From DAOTVS01 sp034436375 (GTDB lineage: Bacteria; Chloroflexota; Anaerolineae; SpSt-313), in assembly GCA_034436375.1 (NCBI GenBank), contig DAOTVS010000211.1, forward strand, positions 1-21,544: DNA of 21,544 nt, in the 5' to 3' direction. Made by a program: the position numbers and the translations under genes. Shown here piece after piece: positions 1-7,729 of the stretch. The notes beneath the pieces were generated by a model. The model worked only from the letters and a program-made list of their open reading frames with translations, ran no database searches and was not told where the DNA came from. Every line of letters starts with the position of its first letter. Position 1 is the first letter of the stretch.

Positions 1-86
1 CGATCAAGCGCGGGGCAGGGGACAGCGCCCACTGACCGGTCCAAGGCCGGGCCCCGCGTTCTCAAACTGGCGAGCGAGGCAACACT
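1..86. other. window edge, upstream of small HTH gene; no gene assigned
   Basis: Two plus-strand frames are open from the window edge, one to a TGA at 33-35 and one to a TGA at 88-90. Either could be the tail of an upstream gene, but neither is recognisable. An 8-bp perfect inverted repeat (CGCGGGGC, 9-16, with GCCCCGCG, 51-58) spans most of the stretch. It has a 34-nt loop and no real T tract, so it is not called as a terminator. Confidence 0.3.
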
Positions 87-91
87 ATGAT
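86..91 (+). promoter_or_regulatory. possible -10 element of the small HTH gene
   Basis: TATGAT matches the sigma-A -10 consensus at 5 of 6 bases and would start transcription near 98, giving a leader of about 34 nt to the ATG at 132. No good -35 element lies 16-18 nt upstream, so this is weak. If real, it argues against the in-frame ATGs at 87 and 90 being the start. Confidence 0.25.
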
Positions 92-131
92 GACCCTGTT
101 GGACTATAGGACGGAAAGGAGGATGGCTACA

Positions 132-371
132 ATGACCTATGAGGAGCTCGTGCGCCTGGTGGGTTCCGAGAATGCCTACCTTTACAGCGTACTGGAGCGG
201 CTGGGCCAGGCGACGCCCAAGCAACTGGCCGCGGAGGCCAAGCGCTACTATCGCACTGTGCTCAATGCGATCCCGGTGCTCAGGGCTGCCGGCCTGATCG
301 AGGTGGACAAGGACACCAGCGTGCCATACCGGCCGCCGCAGCTTCTGCGGCCCAAGCGGCCGGCGGCCTGA
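132..371 (+). CDS. small helix-turn-helix-like protein
   Basis: A 79-residue protein with no firm family assignment. Residues about 15-55 read like a winged helix-turn-helix: a helix with LYSVLERLGQATPKQLAAEA, then a possible recognition helix with RYYRTVLNAIPVLRAAGL, then a short strand IEVD. The C-terminus is basic and proline-rich (RPPQLLRPKRPAA). Starts in this frame are ATG at 87, 90, 123 and 132. I chose 132 because AAAGGAGG (115-122) lies 9 nt upstream, whereas it abuts the ATG at 123. The gene stands alone on the plus strand, followed by more than 300 bases without a gene. A MarR/ArsR-like DNA-binding role is inferred from the helix pattern only; no cofactor or metal site is visible. 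Confidence 0.6.
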   Translation: MTYEELVRLVGSENAYLYSVLERLGQATPKQLAAEAKRYYRTVLNAIPVLRAAGLIEVDKDTSVPYRPPQLLRPKRPAA

Positions 372-403
372 GCGCTGTGGCGCCCGAGCTTGCCGGTGGC
401 GAG

Positions 404-473
404 CTTCTCACTAGGCACATTATGTCTAACGTAGATGCCGGGCACATGTTTACATAACATGCCTAGTGAGAAG
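404..473. repeat. imperfect 22-bp inverted repeat (large hairpin)
   Basis: Left arm 404-425 and right arm 452-473 are complementary at 20 of 22 positions. The outer 14 bp (CTTCTCACTAGGCA / TGCCTAGTGAGAAG) are perfect, then come two mismatches and a perfect 6 bp (TTATGT/ACATAA). The 26-nt loop contains a second GGCACAT (441-447) in direct repeat with 414-420. Neither side has a T tract, so an intrinsic terminator is unlikely. It lies 32 nt past the small HTH gene. Possible natures are a MITE or REP-like element, the ends of a lost mobile element, or a regulatory RNA structure; the sequence does not decide. Confidence 0.8.
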
Positions 474-704
474 TAGAAACAGGCGCGGGGGAGGGCCTTC
501 TCGGCCTGTAGCAACCTGCCGCCAGAGGCATGGCTTCGTGGGACGGTCAGACGTGCCAGCCTGAAGCGGATCGTGAGCATCGCTGCTACACACGCCAGCC
601 GGCCCATGCTGGCAAGGCCCAAATGGCGATGGGGCACACTCCCCCAGACTTGCCCCATCCCACTGCCATTATGACAACTGCTCGCGCAGCGATATGCCGC
701 CGGA
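474..704. other. non-coding stretch between the inverted repeat and glk 3' end
   Basis: I see no supported gene here. Short open frames exist on both strands but lack a ribosome binding site and any recognisable protein pattern. A minor hairpin, GCCAGC (594-599) with GCTGGC (608-613), and the larger stem at 622-670 (listed separately) are the only structure. Confidence 0.5.
622..670 (-). terminator. probable terminator hairpin of glk
   Basis: GATGGGGCA (628-636) pairs perfectly with TGCCCCATC (651-659), with a 14-nt loop. The stem is extended by AATGGC (622-627) with GCCATT (665-670) across a 5-nt bulge. Read on the minus strand it begins 34 nt past the glk stop codon and ends in ATTTGGG, so the T tract is short. 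The position favours a role in ending the glk transcript, possibly inefficiently. Confidence 0.5.
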
Positions 705-1673
705 TCACGAGGCCAGTGCGCAGGCAGCTGCGCCGATGATCTGCGCATGCTCGTTGGTGATGACGTGTACGGGTATCTCCTGTACCACACTCCGCAATCG
801 CCCCTTACCCAGGAAGGCGCGCACAAAGGTGCCATCCTGCAGCCGGGGCAAGATTTTGGGCGGGATGCCGCCGCCAAGGTACACACCGCCCGTGGCCAGG
901 AAGGTCAGGGCCAGGTTGCCGGCCTGCGCGCCAAAGATGGAGACAAACATCTCGAGCGCATCCATACAGCACTGGTCACTCTTGGCGAGAGCCAGGGCCG
1001 AGATGGCAGCGCTGGGATCACCCTCCGCCAACCGTTGGGCAACCCACTCCGGCTGCACACACTTACTCGCCAGGAAGCGGTAGATATTGTGCAGGCCAGG
1101 GCCGGAAAGCACCCGCTCCCAGCTCACGTGGCCGAACTGGGCCTCCAGGAAGGCGTGTAATTGCCTCTCCCGCTCGCCATGCGGGGCAAAGTCGGCATGG
1201 CCGCCCTCACTGGAGCCCGGATGGTAGCGTTCGCCATCCCACGAAAGGTAGGCCTGGCCCAGGCCGGTGCCAGGCGCCAGGATGGCGATGGCGCCGCCGC
1301 GTTGGGCTGCGCCCGGATGGATGGTCACCAGGTCTGCAGGGCCCAGCTCGGGCACGGCGTACGCCAGGATTTCGAGATCATTGGCCAGGCGCATGTGCGG
1401 CAGGCCCAACTTTCGCTTCACACTCTCTTCGACAATGTGCCAGTTGAGGTTAACGGCTGTGGCTTCGCCTGCGACCACTGGCCCTGGGATACCGATACAG
1501 GCCCGGTCTACCGGGCACTGTGTGGCGGAGAGGTAATCGGCCATGATCGCCTCGAGCCCAGGATACTGCTGGCTGGGGTAGCTGCGCATCGCCTCAATGC
1601 GCCATCTGCCCTCTTGTTTCGAGACCAGAGCAAGCTTGGTCTTGGTGCCGCCCAGATCACCCGCCAGAATCAT
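705..1673 (-). CDS. glk: glucokinase (Glk family)
   Basis: Phosphorylates glucose with ATP to glucose 6-phosphate in the cytoplasm. The 322 residues match the usual length of the proteobacterial-type Glk family, not the ROK family. Visible motifs: phosphate-binding DLGGTKT (6-12); LANDLE (96-101) with catalytic Asp99; ATP-binding LAPGTGLG (132-139); sugar-binding SSEGGHADF (154-162) with Glu156 and His159; and GGVYLGGGIPPK near the C-terminus, the family's adenosine-binding segment. The ATG at 1673 has GGAG 8 nt upstream. The gene lies directly downstream of tal, but the tal terminator ends 23 nt before this start, so expression probably depends on read-through or on a promoter inside tal. 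A second glucokinase, of the ROK type, is encoded at 15967-16926. Confidence 0.93.
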   Translation of the reverse strand: MILAGDLGGTKTKLALVSKQEGRWRIEAMRSYPSQQYPGLEAIMADYLSATQCPVDRACIGIPGPVVAGEATAVNLNWHIVEESVKRKLGLPHMRLANDLEILAYAVPELGPADLVTIHPGAAQRGGAIAILAPGTGLGQAYLSWDGERYHPGSSEGGHADFAPHGERERQLHAFLEAQFGHVSWERVLSGPGLHNIYRFLASKCVQPEWVAQRLAEGDPSAAISALALAKSDQCCMDALEMFVSIFGAQAGNLALTFLATGGVYLGGGIPPKILPRLQDGTFVRAFLGKGRLRSVVQEIPVHVITNEHAQIIGAAACALAS

Positions 1674-1696
1674 GGTAGTTGCTCCATCCGGAATAC

Positions 1697-1732
1697 AAAA
1701 GGCTTCGGAAACCTCCTCAGGCTTCCGAAGCC
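1697..1732 (-). terminator. intrinsic terminator of tal / possible glk attenuator
   Basis: A perfect 10-bp stem (TTCCGAAGCC, 1723-1732, with GGCTTCGGAA, 1701-1710, plus-strand letters) has a 12-nt loop. On the minus strand it is followed by TTTTGTATTC. It begins 9 nt after the tal stop codon and ends 23 nt before the glk ATG, leaving no room for a separate glk promoter between them. Confidence 0.85.
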
Positions 1733-1741
1733 TGGGGCCAC

Positions 1742-2881
1742 TTAAGCACTTTTGAGTGTTGTTTGCCGCTCACGGATGCAGGCCAGGAGGTTGGTCATTG
1801 AGTCGCTAAAGGCCTGCACTCCGGCTACCTGCAGGTCACGATAGACTTGCTGCATATCGATGCCCAGGTCCGCCAGCTCAGCGAACACCCGGTAAGCATC
1901 GTCGACATTTTCTTCCAAAGTGGGCCGCACACGACCATGGTCGCGAAAAGCAGCGAGGGTGGCCGGCGGCATGGTATTCACGGTATCGGGCCCGATCAGT
2001 TCCTCAACGTACATCACGTCGCGATAGCGTGGGTTCTTGGTGCTCGTGGAGGCCCAGAGTGGCCGCTGCACCCGGGCGCCACGTTGCTGGAGAGAGACGA
2101 ATGCTTCGGCAGAGAATATCCGTTTGAACCGCTGGTAAGCGATTTTCGCGTTGGCAATGGCGGCCCGGCCCAACAGCGGCCTCAGGCGGGCTTGCGCAGA
2201 AGGATCCGCCGCCTGTTGCTGCAGGCGCGTTTCCAGGATGTGATCGACCATGGTATCGACCCGGCTGACGAAAAAGCTTGCGACCGAAGCCACCCGATCA
2301 ACGGGCTGCCCTGATGCCGCCAGGCGCTCAAGACCGACAATATAGGCATGAGCGATTTGCTCATAGTTGTCTGGAGAGAAGATCAGGGTAGCGTTGATAT
2401 TCAGGCCGGCCGCGATGAGCTCCGTCAGGGCGGTTACCCCTTCCGGTGTGGCAGGGACCTTGATCATAATGTTCGGCCGGCCAAGTGCGCTGAAGAGATG
2501 CTTCGCCTCGGCAATGGTGCCGTCCAGGTCGTGCGCCAGCATGGGAGAGACCTCGATGGACACATAGCCATCGCGGCCCTGGGTAGCCTGGTACACCGGT
2601 TCCAGAATGGTGGCCGCTGCGCGGATATCTTCGGTGCTGAGGGCCTCGTAGACAGAGAGGACATCCCGGCCGCCCTCGGAGAGTTCGCGGATCAGGGGGT
2701 CATACTCACTGCAAGTCTCAATGGCCTTTTGGAAGATGGTAGGATTGGAAGTGACTCCCTGCACCTCTCCCCTCTGCACGAGGCGCTGCAGCTCGCCACT
2801 GTTGAGCAAGGTGCGGTCAATGTTATCGAGCCAGACGCTTTGGCCGTGCTCATAGAGTTGCCGCAAGGGATTTGAGTTCAT
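1742..2881 (-). CDS. tal: transaldolase, long bacterial form
   Basis: Transfers dihydroxyacetone units between sugar phosphates in the non-oxidative pentose phosphate pathway (sedoheptulose 7-phosphate plus glyceraldehyde 3-phosphate to erythrose 4-phosphate plus fructose 6-phosphate). It has 379 residues, fitting the long transaldolase subfamily of about 370 residues. Motifs: LDNI and VTSNPTIFQKAI near the N-terminus; IKVPATPEG with the Schiff-base Lys at about residue 141; NINATLIFS; and the subfamily hallmark WASTSTKNP. The frame is open further upstream, but the ATG at 2881 is chosen because AAGGAG lies 6 nt before it and the extension would run through the promoter's -10 box. It has its own sigma-A promoter and terminator. 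Placement beside glk fits sugar catabolism. Confidence 0.95.
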   Translation of the reverse strand: MNSNPLRQLYEHGQSVWLDNIDRTLLNSGELQRLVQRGEVQGVTSNPTIFQKAIETCSEYDPLIRELSEGGRDVLSVYEALSTEDIRAAATILEPVYQATQGRDGYVSIEVSPMLAHDLDGTIAEAKHLFSALGRPNIMIKVPATPEGVTALTELIAAGLNINATLIFSPDNYEQIAHAYIVGLERLAASGQPVDRVASVASFFVSRVDTMVDHILETRLQQQAADPSAQARLRPLLGRAAIANAKIAYQRFKRIFSAEAFVSLQQRGARVQRPLWASTSTKNPRYRDVMYVEELIGPDTVNTMPPATLAAFRDHGRVRPTLEENVDDAYRVFAELADLGIDMQQVYRDLQVAGVQAFSDSMTNLLACIRERQTTLKSA

Positions 2882-2927
2882 GCGCCGCTCCTTGTGCTGT
2901 ACAATGGAATGACCTTGGGCCCGTGTG

Positions 2928-2956
2928 ATTATACACTGCGTGCTGAGGGGAGGCAA
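2928..2956 (-). promoter_or_regulatory. sigma-A promoter of tal
   Basis: On the minus strand, -35 TTGCCT (2956-2951) and a perfect -10 TATAAT (2933-2928) are separated by exactly 17 nt. Predicted transcription start is near 2921, giving a leader of about 40 nt to the tal ATG. Confidence 0.8.
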
Positions 2957-3030
2957 CTCGGAGAAGGGTGTTGCGCTTATGTCTTGTTCTTATTCTGATT
3001 CTTCTGTCAACTGTAAACCTATAGTTATGT

Positions 3031-3064
3031 TGCGGGCGCGGAGTTGCCGCCCCATGCGCCCGCA
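3031..3064 (-). terminator. GC-rich hairpin after the PP-loop gene
   Basis: A perfect 9-bp stem (TGCGGGCGC, 3031-3039, with GCGCCCGCA, 3056-3064) with a 16-nt loop starts 6 nt past the PP-loop stop codon. No T tract follows on the minus strand, so it may act as a weak or factor-assisted terminator, or protect the mRNA 3' end. Confidence 0.45.
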
Positions 3065-3070
3065 GCCTTG

Positions 3071-4159
3071 TTACCCTTCCATGGATAGCTCAGGGATCAG
3101 CGCTGCCGGCTCATCCCAGGTCACATCCCCGGGCATACTGTTACGGATTGCCAGCAATTGCTCTTCGCTGATGCCAAGGCGCGCAGCAATCGAGGCAGAT
3201 AGGGCCAGGTCGGGCGGCGCCTCCAGCCGGCGCAGGGCTTGCTCGCGAGTCATATCGCCCCTGCGCACCAGGGTAGCCAGCTCCATGTCGTAGGGATGGT
3301 AGCCGAACTGCTGGCGATGTACCATGCTAGCGAAAGTGTTTAAGAGACAGTTGGATGAATTGGGGTCAGTATCCTCGGGCGCCTTCCAACCCAGTGGGGC
3401 TATTCGCTCCCGGATGTGCGCCTCATCATATTCGACAAACACCAATGGCGATGCGCTGTGCAACTCTATGGGCGAGGCCGTTGAGCCCAAGACAGCCGGC
3501 AGATAGGGCGACAGATCCTCTCCTGACAATTGTCGGAGCAGAGTTGCAGTGCTCTGTAGCATAGTCTGCACCAACGAAGGTGTATAGGTCAGCAAGGCCG
3601 ATGGTAAGGGGATCTGCCCTGGCGACCAGCCATAGATCAGGATCGGAATGCGCTTTTCCTGAGCTATTTGCACGGCGATCAGCTTGTTCAGCCCCATGCA
3701 GGCGTTGCAGATGCCGCTGGCCCGCCGCAGGGCGGCCCGTGGAAAGTGCCTGCCGTCGAGGCTGGCTGAGAACAAGCGGCGCAGCAGGTCAAAGCGGGGG
3801 GCAAAGATCATATGGTCCACACCCAGCTTATCGGCTACCACCCGGCAGTTATCCAGCGCACGCGGCGAGACGAAGCCGTTGTCCAGGGTCAGCGCCAGCG
3901 GCCGCAGCCCATACTCTTCCTTCACCATCGTGAGGACATAGGTAGAATCTTTCCCTCCGCTCCAACTGACCAGGCAATCGTAAGCTTGACGACCGCGCAC
4001 GCGCGCGGCCAGTTCCTCAAAGCGTCGTGCGATCTCGCGGCCGCGAGCCAGGTCCTGCACCGGCGCCTCGGCCTGCCGGCAATAGTGACAGAGTCCCCGG
4101 GAATCGAGCGCTGCCCCGGGAAATGTGGCCGGCAGTGTGCAACGTAGACATCTTTTCAT
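3071..4159 (-). CDS. zinc-ribbon PP-loop ATPase, N-acetyl sugar amidotransferase-like
   Basis: A 362-residue cytoplasmic protein of the PP-loop ATP-pyrophosphatase (adenine nucleotide alpha hydrolase) superfamily. These enzymes adenylate a substrate carbonyl before nitrogen or sulfur is introduced. Visible: an N-terminal zinc ribbon with Cys4/Cys7 and Cys24/Cys27; PP-loop SWSGGKDST (65-73); LDNGF (92-96); a second Cys pair at 151/154 in GICNACMG; and a C-terminal part with SNCLLN, GYHPYDMELA and RRGDMTREQALRRLE. This layout resembles WbpG/PseA-type sugar amidotransferases, but the substrate is unknown. The start at 4159 overlaps the upstream amidotransferase stop as ATGA and has GAGG 7 nt upstream; an ATG at 4165 is less well placed. 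It is the last gene of the operon. The nitrogen donor may come from the AsnB-like neighbour. Confidence 0.8.
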   Translation of the reverse strand: MKRCLRCTLPATFPGAALDSRGLCHYCRQAEAPVQDLARGREIARRFEELAARVRGRQAYDCLVSWSGGKDSTYVLTMVKEEYGLRPLALTLDNGFVSPRALDNCRVVADKLGVDHMIFAPRFDLLRRLFSASLDGRHFPRAALRRASGICNACMGLNKLIAVQIAQEKRIPILIYGWSPGQIPLPSALLTYTPSLVQTMLQSTATLLRQLSGEDLSPYLPAVLGSTASPIELHSASPLVFVEYDEAHIRERIAPLGWKAPEDTDPNSSNCLLNTFASMVHRQQFGYHPYDMELATLVRRGDMTREQALRRLEAPPDLALSASIAARLGISEEQLLAIRNSMPGDVTWDEPAALIPELSMEG

Positions 4160-6150
4160 TGGCATGCCTCTCTTCTTTCTACGAGCAAGCCGTTGGGCAG
4201 CGGCTGGGCGGCTATCTTCCCTGCTGGCGAGGTTACGAACTGGTGATGAAGCAGTTGCGTGGAGACAATGCCAGCCAGCGCCATGCTATCCAGTTCACTC
4301 AAGCGCCCGTTGGCTGCATACTTTTGCTGCAATTTCTCAACCGCCGCTGGATCGAAATAACCCGTCTGGCGGATGGCGGAAGAAGACAAAAGATCAGGTA
4401 TTTCGTTGTCGGGGTCCACGCGGAGAAGTGGCGCTGCAATGGGCGCCCGGTACGGTTGCTTGGCCCGGCGCCAGATTGAGGGGGGCAACAGCGGCTCTGC
4501 GCAGCGCCGCAAGAGATACTTGTCTTGCAGCCCGCGCATCCGCAGACGTGGGTCCAATTGGGCGCAAAAGGCCACGACTGCCGGATCCAGGAAGGGATAG
4601 CGGCCCTCGATGGAATGGGCCATTGACATGCGGTCGCCCTGGGATGAGAGCAGGTATTCCGAAAGGAAAAGGCTGGCCTCGATGTACTGGGCGCGTGAGA
4701 GGCCAGGCCAGGAGGTGATGTCGTCATCCAGACGTGATACGTACACCTCCTGCGGATCATAGCCTGCCAGGGCGGCCCGCAATTCGCTGGAGAAGAATCT
4801 CGTCAAACGGGCGCCATTCCGCCAGCGGACCCGGTGCGAATAGTGGGGTAGGTCTGTGTCGGCCAGGTCGCGCCCGAAGAACGCCTGCAGGTACGCGGGA
4901 GCACTGCTGAAACCTGGAATGTAGGGGTAGAGGCGCTCCAGCAGGCGTGGACGCAGCTGCGAGCCCGGTTGGCGCGCCCAGAAACGCAGGATCTTGTCCT
5001 CCTTGAAGATATCATAGCCGGCCATGAACTCATCGGCGCCTTCGCCTGTGAGCACCACCTTGAGGCCGGCCTCCTGTACCCGTTGCGAGAGCAGGAACAT
5101 CGGTGCCGGCGAGGTGCGCAGAATCGGCGTTTCCACGTGCCAGATGACCTGGGGGAATATGCGGACAATATCGGCCTGGGTGCAGGCTACCTGATGGTGC
5201 CGCGTGCCCAGGAGTCTGATCACCTCGGCCTGGGGCCGGCTTTCATCATAGATCGGGTCATCCGTGAAAGCGATGGAAAAGGTCTCCAGCGGCGCATTGC
5301 TCTCCCGGGCTACCAGGGCGGCAATGAGCGACGAATCAAGGCCGCCGCTCACATAGACCCCTACCGGCACGTCAGCCCTGAGGCGCAGCAGCGTGGCCTC
5401 GCGCAGGGTCGCGCGCAGTTGCTCGGCCTGTCCATCGATATCGGTGGTGCCGACCGGCGGCTGTGCCGGGAACTGGAGCCGCCAGTAGCAGGATGTGCGC
5501 TGCTCGTTGCCTTGGAGGAGCATGATATGCCCTGGCGGCAGCGACTCGATGCCGCGAAAGGCCGTGTGGCCCGTGAGCGGGGTCCATAGAGTAAAGATCT
5601 CGGCCAATGCGCCAGGATCAATCGCCATGCGCGCCTGCACCTGCGGGTGACACAGCAGCGCCTTGATCTCACTGGCAAAAAGGGTATCCAGACCTAGCCG
5701 GGTATAGAAGAGGGGACGGACGCCCAGGGGGTCACGGGCCAGAAACAGGCGATACTGCCGCCGATCCCAGAGGGCAAAGGCGAACTGCCCCCGCAACCGG
5801 CTAACGCAGGCGGGGCCCATATCTTCATAGAGGTGCAGAATGGTTTCCGTATCGGTGTGGGTGCTGAAACGGTGTCCGCGCGCTAGCAGCTCAGTACGCA
5901 GCTCCAGATAGTTGAAGATCTCACCGTTAAACACGATCCAGCAGGCGCCGTCCTCGTTGCTGATCGGCTGCTGACCGCCAGCCAGGTCGATAATGCTGAG
6001 GCGCGCTGAGCCGAGTCCAACCTGCCCATCGCAATAGGCGCCAAACTGGTCGGGGCCCCGGTGCCGGATGGCGGACAGCATCGCCTCTATGAGCGGACTG
6101 TCGGAGGCATGCCCGGCTTCCGCGTGAAAGATTCCTGTGATGCCGCACAT
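4156..6150 (-). CDS. AsnB-like glutamine amidotransferase
   Basis: A two-domain glutamine-hydrolysing asparagine synthetase-type enzyme of 664 residues. Residues 1-215 form the Ntn glutaminase domain: nucleophile Cys2 (MCGITGIF), RHRGPD (29-34), RLSIID (50-55), NGEIFNY (75-81). Residues about 240-610 form the synthetase domain with PP-loop YVSGGLDSS (266-274) and GEGADE (369-374). Glutamine-derived ammonia would be channelled to an AMP-activated carboxylate. The segment WHVETPILRTSPAPMFLL (337-354) resembles the AsnB-like branch found in exopolysaccharide and secondary-metabolite loci more than housekeeping AsnB, so the acceptor may not be aspartate. It starts 3 nt after the ligase stop with only a weak ribosome binding site, suggesting translational coupling, and overlaps the PP-loop gene by 4 nt. 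Confidence 0.85.
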   Translation of the reverse strand: MCGITGIFHAEAGHASDSPLIEAMLSAIRHRGPDQFGAYCDGQVGLGSARLSIIDLAGGQQPISNEDGACWIVFNGEIFNYLELRTELLARGHRFSTHTDTETILHLYEDMGPACVSRLRGQFAFALWDRRQYRLFLARDPLGVRPLFYTRLGLDTLFASEIKALLCHPQVQARMAIDPGALAEIFTLWTPLTGHTAFRGIESLPPGHIMLLQGNEQRTSCYWRLQFPAQPPVGTTDIDGQAEQLRATLREATLLRLRADVPVGVYVSGGLDSSLIAALVARESNAPLETFSIAFTDDPIYDESRPQAEVIRLLGTRHHQVACTQADIVRIFPQVIWHVETPILRTSPAPMFLLSQRVQEAGLKVVLTGEGADEFMAGYDIFKEDKILRFWARQPGSQLRPRLLERLYPYIPGFSSAPAYLQAFFGRDLADTDLPHYSHRVRWRNGARLTRFFSSELRAALAGYDPQEVYVSRLDDDITSWPGLSRAQYIEASLFLSEYLLSSQGDRMSMAHSIEGRYPFLDPAVVAFCAQLDPRLRMRGLQDKYLLRRCAEPLLPPSIWRRAKQPYRAPIAAPLLRVDPDNEIPDLLSSSAIRQTGYFDPAAVEKLQQKYAANGRLSELDSMALAGIVSTQLLHHQFVTSPAGKIAAQPLPNGLLVERREACQ

Positions 6151-6153
6151 GGC

Positions 6154-7686
6154 CTATCGCAACTCACTCACAGTGATCTTGCCGGAGGGCGTCTTGGGCA
6201 GGCTGGTGAGGATCTGCACTTGCTGGGGCACCAGGGCATCCTCCAGATGATGCGCGCAGTGGCGGAGCACGTCGCGCTCGGTCAGGGTGCTCTCTGGCTT
6301 GAGCGCTACATAGGCGACGATAGCCTGACCCAGCACAGGATCCGGCTCGCCGCGCACGGCCGCTTCTATCACATCGGGCAGACGGTAAAGGACGTCCTCG
6401 ATCTCCCGTGGGCTCACCTTGTTTCCACGGCTCTTGATCATATTGTCCCGGCGCGCCACAAAGTAGAGAAAGCCTTCCTCGTCCATCCGAAAGAGATCGC
6501 CACTGTAGAGCCAGACTTCGCCGGGGTAGCGGCCCGGCTTGTAGACCCTGGCCGTTTCCTCGGGCATCTCCCAGTATCCCTGCATCACGTTGGAACCGCG
6601 GATGATGAGTTCCCCCACGTGCCCCGGTGCGACCGGCCGGCCGTTCTCATCGACGATGCGCACCTCACAGTTGGGGATGGCCTTGCCGACCGAGCCCGGC
6701 CGGCGGTCCAGTTCTTCCGGCGGCAGGTAACTCACCCGTTTGCACTCGGTCAGGCCATACATGGAGTAAAAGCGGACATGGGGAAAGCGCTCACGGATGG
6801 CCCGGATGTGCTCCACAGGCAGGGCCGCCCCTGTGTTGGTCATGTACCGCAGCGAAGAGAGATCATAGGCCGTCAGGTCCATCTGCAACAGCATGGCGAA
6901 CACCGTCGGCACGCCGGGGAAACCCGTGACCCTCTCTTCCTGGATACGGTGCAAGACCATCGCCGGGTAGGCAAAGGAGGGCTCCAGCACCAACCGCCCG
7001 TGCGCCATGAAGGTGAGGAAGATCTGATAGAGCCCATAATCGAAGGAGAGGGGTAGCACGTTGATTACGACATCGGCCGGCGTATTCCCCACGTAACTAT
7101 TGATGGCCCGCGTCGCCGACAGCACGTTGAGGTGCGTGCACATGACGCCTTTGGGCACGCCGGTGCTGCCCGAGGTATAGATGATTGTGGCCAAGTCAAT
7201 GTCGATGCACGAGCAGGGTGGCCGCTCGTCGCTGCCCAGGGACATGGCCTCGGCCCAGGGGAGCAGGCGTTCATCGGCTGTCGGGGCCCGGTCATAGTCG
7301 CCGCAGCAAACGACGGTGTGCAGTGACGGCACAGCCGGCAGCATCTGCCCGAGCATCGGCGTCTGTGCAGCAGGCGCCAGGAGGGCTGCGGCGCGCGAGT
7401 TGTTGAGGATACGAGTCAGCTTCTCGACCTTGGTCGTCGGGTTGAGGACCGTAAAGATGGCCCCCGCCTTGAGCGCGGCAAAGATGCCGATGACGGCCTC
7501 AACACTGTTAGGCAGCCAGATAGCCACCCGGTCCCCTTGTTGCAGCCCGCGCCGGAGGAGGGCGTTGGCAAGGCGATTGGCGCTGGCCTCGATCTCGCCA
7601 TAGGTGAGCCGGCGCTTCCCACAAACCAGGGCGACCTTGTCGGGGCACAGAGCGAAGCTTTCTTCCAGCAACGCATTGACCAGCAT
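6154..7686 (-). CDS. AMP-forming acyl-CoA synthetase / acyl ligase
   Basis: An ANL-superfamily enzyme of 510 residues that activates a carboxylic acid as acyl-AMP and usually passes it to CoA or a carrier thiol. Motifs: P-loop YTSGSTGVPKG (170-180), YGLTE (310-314), then YSGDLFRMDEEGFLYFVARR, then the hinge and C-terminal segment KSRGNKVSPREIEDVLYR, and catalytic Lys at about 503 in KTPSGKITVSEL. The frame continues upstream to 7905, but homology begins at MLVNALLEESF. The ATG at 7686 has GAGG about 6 nt upstream and follows a promoter-like element, so the longer start is rejected. It is first in an operon with the AsnB-like and PP-loop genes. No acyl carrier protein gene is visible nearby. 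It resembles the ligase that accompanies exosortase/EPS loci; the substrate is unknown. Confidence 0.85.
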   Translation of the reverse strand: MLVNALLEESFALCPDKVALVCGKRRLTYGEIEASANRLANALLRRGLQQGDRVAIWLPNSVEAVIGIFAALKAGAIFTVLNPTTKVEKLTRILNNSRAAALLAPAAQTPMLGQMLPAVPSLHTVVCCGDYDRAPTADERLLPWAEAMSLGSDERPPCSCIDIDLATIIYTSGSTGVPKGVMCTHLNVLSATRAINSYVGNTPADVVINVLPLSFDYGLYQIFLTFMAHGRLVLEPSFAYPAMVLHRIQEERVTGFPGVPTVFAMLLQMDLTAYDLSSLRYMTNTGAALPVEHIRAIRERFPHVRFYSMYGLTECKRVSYLPPEELDRRPGSVGKAIPNCEVRIVDENGRPVAPGHVGELIIRGSNVMQGYWEMPEETARVYKPGRYPGEVWLYSGDLFRMDEEGFLYFVARRDNMIKSRGNKVSPREIEDVLYRLPDVIEAAVRGEPDPVLGQAIVAYVALKPESTLTERDVLRHCAHHLEDALVPQQVQILTSLPKTPSGKITVSELR

Positions 7687-7729
7687 CGTAAACCTCGCTG
7701 TGTCGGAATTGGTCTGAGTGGAGAAGGAA

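Noticed and set aside
404..473. Integron attC-like site (GTCTAAC in the loop fits the RYYYAAC core)
   Set aside because: The core-like heptamer lies in the loop rather than at the outer end, there is no matching GTTRRRY partner, and there is no integrase or cassette array.
248..886. Minus-strand open frame across the HTH gene, inverted repeat and glk 3' end
   Set aside because: Its sequence is arginine-, cysteine- and serine-rich without domain pattern, and it overlaps two better-supported genes.
1671..1688. Five-codon upstream frame (MEQLP) overlapping the glk ATG as ATGA
   Set aside because: No ribosome binding site close enough; probably chance.
2882..2956. N-terminal extension of transaldolase to 2956
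   Set aside because: It would begin at the promoter's -35 box, while the ATG at 2881 has a well-spaced AAGGAG.
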